In this document: in pieces, positions 56,999 to 64,000 of the stretch
Layout of the letters: the number at the start of each line of letters is the position of its first letter
How positions within the stretch are numbered: position 1 is the first letter of the stretch
Origin: Carnegiea gigantea
Lineage: Eukaryota; Streptophyta; Magnoliopsida; Caryophyllales; Cactaceae
Direction: 5' to 3'
Assembly: GCA_029747015.1 (NCBI GenBank)
Contig: JAKOGI010000120.1
Coordinates: 1,077,001-1,141,000, forward strand
Length of the DNA stretch: 64,000 nucleotides
Program-made: the position numbers and the translations under genes
The notes under the pieces: generated by a model
Database searches by the model: none
Seen by the model: the letters and a program-made list of their open reading frames with translations, nothing else
Told to the model about the DNA's origin: nothing

Positions 56999-59562
56999 TG
57001 TAACGCCCGAAAGATACATCAATCACTGTTTGCATTTCTTTCACTAGTTTCTCCAAATAGGAATAATAACCCAAATGATTAGGTGTTACCGCTGTCCAAA
57101 CAAGGACAAGGCTTTACTTGTACATGACAAACTGAGCCTTAATAAACAACGTTTACCATCAAAGGCATTCAAACCATTACAACCTATCCAACCATTTCGA
57201 TAAATATAGAAAGTTTTTCTAACATCAACACCATACAAACATGTCAAGGATTACACCAAAATATAGAATTCTGAAAAAAAAAAAAATACAGTCTCAACAC
57301 TAAAGTATATTCCACAATACGGTGATATAACATCTCAACGAAAATACATCCCCATTTCATATAGATTTCTCGGCTCACTTATCCTCTTCAGCCATTCTGC
57401 CTGCCTGAGGGCAATTCCCTGAACACTTTCTTAAAACAAAACATGAAAACATTTCGAAATGTGAGCTGAAGCTCAATACATGCATTCATGTATTGTTAAA
57501 CATTCATGAAATAAAAACTGGTTGGGCCCGTATTGCAATTCATTTTTAATTAAACATAGGGAATAAGATGAATATAAAACTGCATTGTCAATTATTATCT
57601 GATAGTGAACCCTTGATAACTGTTACGATTTAAAGATAGGTGTACACCTGCCAAGCCGATCGGGACCTGGCCTGAAGCCGCGCGGGTAATTGAAGGGTTA
57701 TGCCTTGTAACTGGTAACTGATGGGGTCACTAATTATGTGATGAATCACTAATTAAACTGATTCATTGATGTACTTACCAAAAACATTATAATTTTGATA
57801 AATATGTGTTGATTTCTAAAGATACAAGCAATGAACGTACCTGAAATTTTTAAATATAAGCTCACGGAGTCATATTGTGCACAAAGTGGAAGGAAGGATA
57901 GAATAGGCCCGGATTCTGTACAAAATTATCATTGTAGGAACATATGGTTAGCAGAAGTATTTATTCCATAGCTAATAATTTAGAAAAAGCAAAGTAAGCA
58001 TAATAGAGGCATAGGAAGAATGACTCATAACCTAATCATCTGACCTCGGATTGAGAGTCAAAATCCTAATATAGAAAGATTAAGAAGTCCCAAAAATCTT
58101 TTATTTAGAACACCAAGCTTGATTCCCTCAATAGGATTCCCAAATGAGGCTAGAACTAAAGCATGTCAGTTTTGGTCCATTCTGCGCAGTTTCGGTAAAA
58201 CGATCATAACTTTTTCCACAGACCTCAGATTAAGGCGATTCAAGAGCCCTTTGAAAACTAACACACTGAGCTATCTACCCACTAAAAATCATAATTTTTG
58301 GTTGGGCCGTGCATTACCAGTTTATTACCAAAATCGGCCTTGTTTTTTTGAAATTTCCAGCCCTCACTGTTTTAGCTTTTCCCTCTCTTTTCACACAAAT
58401 TCTCAACTTAAACCATACTTTAAAAGCTTGTAAGCAAGCTTTGATCCATTCCAACAGCATACAAAATCACCACACTCAAATTCACTCCATAATCATATTC
58501 AAAAGAGATCATTTTTCAATCAAATACTCATATAAACCAAGCTTAAGGCCAAATTAATCCAAACTATGCATTATTTGCCAAAACCCTAGTTTATGGCCAA
58601 CTTGGACTCTCTTCAACTCATGTGAAATCACCAAAAACATCAACATAAACACGAATAGATTAGAAGATGATCAAATCAAAGATAAAACAATCAAAATCCA
58701 ATACTTTAACATTAGGCTTGCATGATCAAAGATTAACCCTAACCTAGCATGATCCAACCTCAACACTACCATGATCAACATCAAAAGAACTCTTATTTCT
58801 TATGGAAACAACATGATCAAAGATCATAAACATCAAAACAAGAATCAAAACTAAAATAAAAAGCAAAGCCAACAAAAACCAATTTCAAGATTACTCACTT
58901 TGATTGCAAATAAGTTGAGATGGAGATGAGGTTTAGGGGTTTTGATGATGGAGGATGATTGCTTGAGGTACTAGGATGTCGGGGGGGTCAGAGATCATCG
59001 AAGCTGGCCAAAAACTGGCAGAAAAATAGCCCAGACCTGCTGTCTAGCTGACTGCCATGGGGGAGAAAGAGAGAGGAGAGAGAAAATGAGCTTTGGAGAT
59101 TAAGATGTGTGGTTGTGACTAATCAACTTACTTGACTAAGTTTATAGCTAGTAAAATTACTCTCTTCAAACTAACCATGGTTAAGTTTAACCATAGTAAT
59201 TAGTTTGATTAATAGGCAAACTTGTTGGGCTTCAAAACGGTCGAAATAAATTGGGTTCGGGAATAAAACGCTTCATAACGATAATGTTTTTACGAAACTA
59301 AAAATTAAAGCTTTGTAATGTTACGGAAAACAAAATAAATTATGTAGGTTAAACTTGTTAGGGCCCACTATCAATTCTTCCAAAGTTTTCGTTAATCAAT
59401 TAAATAAACAATTAAAATCCGAATTGCCAAGTGAGGACCCAAATAAAATTTTTCCACCAGGGTGAATATATGAAATAAATGAAATGAGAGAAGAAAAATT
59501 GTGCACATGAAGTAATTAAATAAATAAGCATAATTAAATAATTTTAGGGTTGGGCTATTACA
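56999..59562. mobile_element. Solo LTR B (Del/Tekay-like gypsy), 2.56 kb, in Copia-3 pol
   Basis: TGTAACGCCCG...GGGCTATTACA with a perfect 5-bp duplication ATAAG (56994-56998 and 59563-59567). Removing it rejoins Copia-3 pol as GRNKFDARAHKC. It holds no primer binding site or coding region. The terminal sequence resembles solo LTR A and the fragment at 61010. Confidence 0.85.
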
Positions 59563-59957
59563 ATAAGTTTGATGCGAGAGCTCACAAATGCCTTTTTTTA
59601 GGATATCCTCATGGTTAAAAGGGATGGAAAGTTTATAATCTTGAAAACCAATGGATGTATGTGCCTCGAGATGTGGTGTTCTGTGATAATGCTTTTCCTT
59701 GGGCCAACATGTGTGATAATACTACTATGCCACTTAAAAATTTTTATTTACAAACCCAAGGCCATGATGACATTCTTGTACATTCTTATCCATTGGCACC
59801 CCAGCTAAATGAGCCAAACCCACTATTAAACCCAACACATGGATCCCACAGTGTATCGGACATACCTAATGGGCCGCCGCATGAACATCATCTACAAGAA
59901 CCCTAATTTTCCTCTACCTCTGCTGGACATTGGGGACTAACCCAGTGTAGGAGGTGC
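59563..59957 (+). pseudogene. Copia-3 pol, region after the integrase
   Basis: FDARAHKCLFLGYPHG, KVYNLENQWMYVPRDVVFCD (with one stop/shift) and NAFPWAN are the conserved copia segment downstream of integrase. A Pro-rich linker follows until the CACTA element at 59958. Confidence 0.85.
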
Positions 59958-60299
59958 CACTACAACAAAAGTGGGCTTTGGCAACAGGCAAAACTGTTAC
60001 GATAGCAAATGAAAGTGTTGCAATAGGTCTATTGCAACAAATTTTCAACCGTTGCCTTTAATAGGGGTTGCATTAAGCCTACTGCGACACTTCCCGATTC
60101 TTAGGCAATAGTTTTTATAATTGTTGCATACAGTCATGAAAACTGTTGCCATATGTCTGGCTATTGCAACACTTTTGAATAAATACTATGGCAACATATC
60201 CTTCATCTATGGCAACAGATTGAATAGATACTAAGCAACATATATCTTTTCCCTATTGCAACGTTTTGCAAAAATAGAAACCAGATGCCTGCCTTTCAA

Positions 60300-61009
60300 A
60301 TGCTTCAATTCGTACAATCTATTATTTCATTGAATCCCCTTGTGTACACAACATGCCACCAAATGTGGTTTGTAAATAAAAGTTTGACGTCACATTTGAT
60401 TAGGCATCAACACCACATATATAAATGAACCATTAATTAATGAAATCCAAAATAATGTCAACCAAATTCCTCGAATTACCGTCCATATACCAAAAGTCCA
60501 AAAATATGTATACAATTAATTTTCCAAAAACAAGAAAAGGAGGTAACAACTTTTCCGCCCGTTGAATCACTGTACGTATACAATGATTTTTTCCTAAATA
60601 ACAAAGGGGGTAAAACAAACAAATATCTTTGAGGATAGCGGCCTTCATAACAAGAACTCTCACTTACGGAGGGAATGGATGACGAAAATATCTGCACAAT
60701 ATATAAAATCAAATAGGCATTAAACACCCTAAAAGAAGAAAAAAATCAACAAGTTTTATATCAAGCTAGAATGAGATGAATGGTTCTTTAAGCTATCACA
60801 TACCACAAAATAGATAATAGCCAAAGCAAAAGTCCACCTAATATATAGATCATTGCCAATAGAAAAGTCCACCTGCAAATAAGCGATAAAGATCCATTAT
60901 TAGTTTTCTTAAAATTACCAAATAACTAAAAGACCATAACTTCGAATATGATCAACCATGTGCCAAGCTTGAAAGAAAAATATAGCAAGCAATAAAAGGG
61001 GTAGGTTCA
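60300..61009. other. CACTA interior, unassigned
   Basis: AT-rich sequence between the left subterminal repeats and the LTR fragment. No homology recognised. The open frames on the minus strand at 60433-60727 show no motif. Confidence 0.5.
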
Positions 61010-61375
61010 TGCAACGCCCCCAACCCTAGGACTAGGAGTATTATCGTTTCTCTTTAAATTCTGGGGCGAAACGGGCAGAGTTTTCCCTTAAAATTGACCA
61101 TTTCCCAGGCACAAAGCCTTACATTAAATTTCCTACAATTGAAAGCGGCAATAAAACCAACCAACTTAACGGCTACCCGTCGGAGTTCATAGCTCTACGG
61201 ACCACTCGCCCGGGGCATACCAGTGCAGTTCAACACTAAAACAAAAAAACAATGAAAAGTACAACTCTACGGACCACACATTCGGAGTACTGGGGTTTAC
61301 ATCCCAACTATAAACAACCTTAGCTAAGAAATAGTTGACTCATATGGCCATACAGAGTGACTCTAGATGATATAT
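61010..61375. repeat. Fragment of a Del/Tekay-like LTR inside the CACTA element
   Basis: TGCAACGCCCCCAACCC and later TTCTGGGGCGAAACGGGCAG, AAGCCTTACATTA, CTCTACGGACCAC and GGGGTTTACATCCCAA follow the left end of solo LTR A (48796-49150) in the same order at roughly three-quarters identity. The right side of the LTR is missing. Confidence 0.75.
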
Positions 61376-61439
61376 ATATATATGCCTACTTCTTCTTTGA
61401 TAGATTCTTACCTTTTTGAATCTCTAGATACTCGTATAA

Positions 61440-62141
61440 AGATACTCGTTTGACCATTTGAACCAAACTCTACTCTTCCACAACCATTCTGACAGAACCC
61501 AACTCTAATACCCCTATCTTCATTGGCATAAACGTAACAGTCTGAAACCTCGCAGATCTCGCCAAATAAGTACGGTACTGGTAGTGGCCTAAGCAACTGT
61601 TAGCATCCGACGCCCATATGGTTCTACCACTCGTATATGCTTTGACAGGGCCCAAAGAAGAATCTAATTGCAACCAATACTACATTGATGTTAGATACAA
61701 CATCTCTACATTTGAAACCTTATCCAAAGTTGCAGCAAAATTATCCTGATCTGAACCCCCAAAGCAAGCATGTAGCTTCTCAAGAACCCTCTTCTTCACC
61801 TCATTATTACTCTCCCCACTCCCCTCACCCAATTTGCCATCCCCACCATCTCCTCTCTCCCCAGCCATTGCCTTTGGGTCTCGACAATGCCCATCATCCC
61901 ACATTAACACAGACCGACCACTCTTTGAACTAGCAATTTGCCAAAGAATGGCATAATTCCAACTAGAACCATCAACAATCTGACATAATCCTTGCTGCAG
62001 ATTCAGAATCTCACTTGGGGGATTAAATTCTAACAGAGAATCATCACAAGCTGTTGATAGCAGGAAATTGCAGGCTTCAGACCCCACAACAGCTTCTAGC
62101 ATAACATTATCCTCCTCCTTCAGCACAAAATTTTCACCCAT
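61440..62141 (-). pseudogene. Captured fragment of a JAM/AIB-type (subgroup IIId) bHLH transcription factor
   Basis: Minus-strand ATG at 62141 opens MGENFVLKEEDNVMLEAVVG with SEACNFL, QQGLCQIVDGSSWNYAILWQ (residues 49-68), DDGHCRDPK (82-90), EVKKRVLEKLHACFGGSDQD and YLTSM. This is the bHLH-MYC_N domain of the jasmonate-associated MYC-like subgroup (JAM1-3/AIB). A TAG at codon 154 (61680-61682) replaces Tyr. The same frame then continues with SGRTIWASDANSCLGHYQYR, ARFQTVTFMPMKIGVLELGS, and after a second TAG with SLVQMVK, where homology ends near 61450. The bHLH DNA-binding domain is absent. The fragment is a truncated, nonsense-mutated copy carried by the CACTA element. The functional source gene is not in this window. 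Confidence 0.88.
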
Positions 62142-62640
62142 TTTCTTTAACCCACAGCAAGTTTCTCACACTAGAAGCTAACTATCGATCTGGGTATCCC
62201 TAATTACATAACTAAACACAACAAATCACGGAATATCAATCCGGGTCTCTCTAAAATTCCAACAAAATCCAATCTTAGCTACCAATACTAAAGCCAAAGA
62301 ATTTCAGAACGCACAAAATTATCTTCAGAACAGTCAAAAACAACAGAGATGTTTACCTGGAGAGAGAAATTACAAAGACCAGAAATTCAGCTGAGGAAAC
62401 GACAGGTTTTGGAGCTGAAAGATGAAAACAACACCGGCGACCTCCAACCGGCAACAGCACCGACGACCTCCAACCTGCAACAGCACCGACGACCTCTAAG
62501 CACAGAACAGAGCCAACAAGCCCAACAACCGCATTCAACGCCAACTGTCGACCTCCAATCGACAGCCACGGGGGTTGGGGCGGCGGACACGGCTGCAATT
62601 TGGTTGGGTTAGTGTTAGGGTTTGAGCAAAAATGGATGGG
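62142..62640. other. GC-rich segment next to the bHLH fragment
   Basis: 62142-62345 could be the captured 5' UTR of the bHLH gene. 62400-62600 is rich in CAACAGCACCGACGACC-like units and GC, unlike the rest of the CACTA element, with open frames on both strands and no domain. It may be a second captured piece. Origin unknown. Confidence 0.4.
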
Positions 62641-62715
62641 GGGTGGGGTTCGTGAGTTTGGCCGGGGACGTGCCACTGTGCGAGCGAGTAAGATGTTCCA
62701 CCAGCTTTGGCCCTC

Positions 62716-62734
62716 TTTTTTTTTTTTTTTGGGG
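62716..62734 (+). repeat. T15-G4 tract
   Basis: Fifteen T then four G inside the CACTA element, a weak member of the recurrent T-run/G-run class. Confidence 0.8.
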
Positions 62735-62879
62735 ACAACTAAAGTTTTTGGCAGGCTTAATTAATTCTGGCCGTGGTGTTTGAGTTGGGGGAAATTAAAT
62801 TTTACCTTTGAGAATTGGTGGGATTTTGGGGTTGACATAAAAAAGTAGTTAAAATACTATGAGGGTCGAAAATCTTTAA

Positions 62880-63125
62880 AAACATTTAATTTAGTAAAAA
62901 GTTAGTAGGAAATAAGACTTAAAAAAATATAAATGACAATTTATATATTAGATAGTGGGAGGTTAGTGGGAATTTAGTGAGAAATTTTCCACTACAATTA
63001 AATCAATGGAAAAACAGTGGGAAATATAATGCAGTGGGAAAATAGTGGTAAATTTGCTACTGTAAATTTTCAGTGGGAAAGTACAGTGGGAAATTCGATG
63101 ATTTTTGATAGTGTGTTCTTTGGGA
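62880..63125. repeat. GTGGGAAA-type tandem/dispersed repeats in the CACTA element
   Basis: AGTGGGAAAT, AGTGGGAGGT, AGTGGGAATT and TTTTCCCACT-like motifs recur at least eight times, with CACTACAATT at 62991. They look like subterminal repeats of a second CACTA family nested here, but no matching pair of ends was found. Confidence 0.5.
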
Positions 63126-63407
63126 GTCATTACAACAAAAGACTAGGCAAACTTTTGGGGTTTCCTGGGTTAATTTTAGTGCTTTGGCACCAAAAAAAAA
63201 AATTTCATTGCTTTATAATAAATAATGCATGATCTAATGCAATGGTTTACAAATGTTGCCAAACAAATCTACTGCAACAGTTCAGTATGTTGCAATGGCC
63301 AAAACTTTAGGCAACATTTAAAATAGATGTTGCATAAACTATCTATTGCAACAATTTTACAAACTACTGCCCTATAGCCGTTGCAATAGGCTGGTTTTGT
63401 TGTAGTG

Positions 63408-63734
63408 TGTGAGAGTTCAAGCAGACTAGCCCACCAATTTGACCCAAATTCAAACGCTTCTCTTGCTGGGATAGAACTGCAGTATGATGTCCAACCCGTC
63501 TCTTCGGGTGAGGGGGAGGAACTGGAGCCTGCCTCACGGCCTCAACACAATAGACGATTGCCTACTCACCTCAAGGATTTTATCTGTGATGCCGTTGCAT
63601 CTCAAGACCCCATCTTGTCTCCTCTCCACACTACCTCTTCAGGCACACCTTATCCTATTTCTACATTTCTTTCCTATAATAAATTCTCTACCTCTCATCA
63701 AGTTTTCTTAGTGGCCATCACGTCACATGATGAG
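63408..63734 (+). pseudogene. Copia-3 pol linker before RT
   Basis: SSSRLAHQFDPNSN, then SRPQHNRRLPTHLKDFICD, the family's linker motif upstream of RT (RR...PSHLKDFVC type), and ISTFLSYNKFSTSHQVFLVA. It stops at 63737 where a new LTR begins. Confidence 0.8.
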
Positions 63735-64000
63735 TGATAAGTGCTTAATGTATACATCATTTTAGGGCTATTTTGCCACATTTTTAGGAGAATTATGTGC
63801 TTTAAATCATAATCTATACTCATTTTCTCGATTTATGCTTGGGTATGGTTGTTTGATGTGTTTTGTAGGATTTTAGGCCTTTTTACCCAACATTTAACCC
63901 TTATTGGATGTGTTTTGGCCTCCCCCACGGACACGCATTTGATGCTATGCCCATGGAGCAAGAAACGAGCAGAAAATAGGATCCAGCCAAGACCACAGTT
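63735..64000 (+). mobile_element. Start of another LTR retrotransposon LTR (cut by window edge)
   Basis: From TGATAAGTGCTTAATG the sequence departs from Copia-3 and reads like the TGATAAG-start LTRs of Athila/Tat-type gypsy elements. The rest lies outside the window, so neither end nor duplication can be checked. Confidence 0.45.

Larger units (their letters stand above)
59958..63407. mobile_element. CACTA transposon carrying captured host sequence (Pack-CACTA)
   Basis: Terminal inverted repeats CACTACAACAAAA (59958) and TTTTGTTGTAGTG (ending 63407), with 3-bp flanks TGC (59955-59957) and TGT (63408-63410). The copia frame reads C-R-R-C-E-S-S-S-R across the site, so the right flank was probably TGC and changed C to T. 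Subterminal repeats of TGTTGCAATAG/CTATTGCAAC type are dense at 59970-60260 and 63235-63400, as expected for transposase binding. No TNPA/TNPD-like coding sequence is seen, so it is non-autonomous. Its 3.45 kb include a gypsy LTR fragment, a piece of a bHLH gene and a GTGGGAAA-repeat region. Confidence 0.9.
54089..63734 (+). mobile_element. Copia-3: Ty1/copia element with nested solo LTR and CACTA element
   Basis: A Met-tRNA-like primer binding site TGGTATCAAAGC at 54651 follows an LTR end at GTTCGCA (54650). The LTR start is not resolved. gag and pol remnants extend from 54700 to 56998, resume at 59563-59957 and again at 63408-63734. They are interrupted by a solo LTR (56999-59562), by a CACTA transposon (59958-63407), and at 63735 by another LTR element. 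The RT and 3' LTR are not in the window. Confidence 0.8.

Noticed and set aside
1..64000. tRNA, rRNA, CRISPR array, operon or defence system
   Set aside because: Nothing of this kind was found. tRNA-like matches are primer binding sites next to LTRs, and repeats are those of plant mobile elements and microsatellites.

Overview
This is nuclear DNA from a flowering plant. It is AT-rich, has GT-AG introns, one chloroplast-targeted host gene, and a dense layering of plant LTR retrotransposons, LINEs, a CACTA transposon, a Helitron end and a fragment of plastid psbA. I cannot name the species. No bacterial or phage-like system is present, and I found no tRNA, rRNA or CRISPR.

The backbone is one apparently intact host gene on the + strand, 5774-42024. 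It encodes a FAD/NAD-dependent oxidoreductase of the plastid 'lycopene beta/epsilon cyclase-like' family. I could chain 19 exons (one of them a tentative 9-nt exon) in a single open frame of 587 codons plus stop, all with GT-AG junctions and no stop or frameshift. About 1.8 kb of coding sequence is spread over 36 kb. Ten introns are 71-542 nt, and the rest are 1.1-13.1 kb. At least three of the largest are swollen by mobile elements.

Layout. 1-2130: a decayed FAR1/FHY3-type (MULE-transposase-derived) gene on the minus strand. 2130-3835: AT-rich DNA with local duplications. 3840-4882: a 5'-truncated RTE-type LINE with its target-site duplication. 4990-5540: minisatellite and (TA)/(TG)/(CA) microsatellites just upstream of the host gene. 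5774-42024: the host gene. Intron 5 holds a complete but dead Ty1/copia element (8413-12952). Intron 8 holds a Ty3/gypsy chromovirus (18777-29642), itself interrupted by a 1.5-kb insertion in gag and by a second gypsy element in RT that carries a TRIM-like mini-retrotransposon. Intron 17 holds a psbA fragment inside a local duplication and a tandem pair of related LTRs.

Downstream of the gene (42300-64000) there is only nested mobile DNA. A copia element (42300-54083) starts 275 bp after the host stop codon. It is broken by an L1-type LINE, a MITE-like segment, a 3.4-kb solo LTR and a Helitron end. A third copia element (about 54.1 kb to the right edge) is broken by a 2.6-kb solo LTR, by a CACTA transposon (59958-63407) and by the start of another LTR at 63735. 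The CACTA element carries a captured, nonsense-mutated piece of a JAM/AIB-type bHLH transcription factor gene.

Apart from the host gene nothing looks functional. Most element ORFs contain stops and frameshifts, and many stops read as C-to-T or G-to-A changes, as expected of methylated, silenced repeats. The points of most interest are the size and nesting of the host-gene introns, the gene-capturing CACTA element, the psbA insertion in one arm of a duplication, and a recurrent C-run/A-run (T-run/G-run on the other strand) motif that in one case marks a LINE 3' end.
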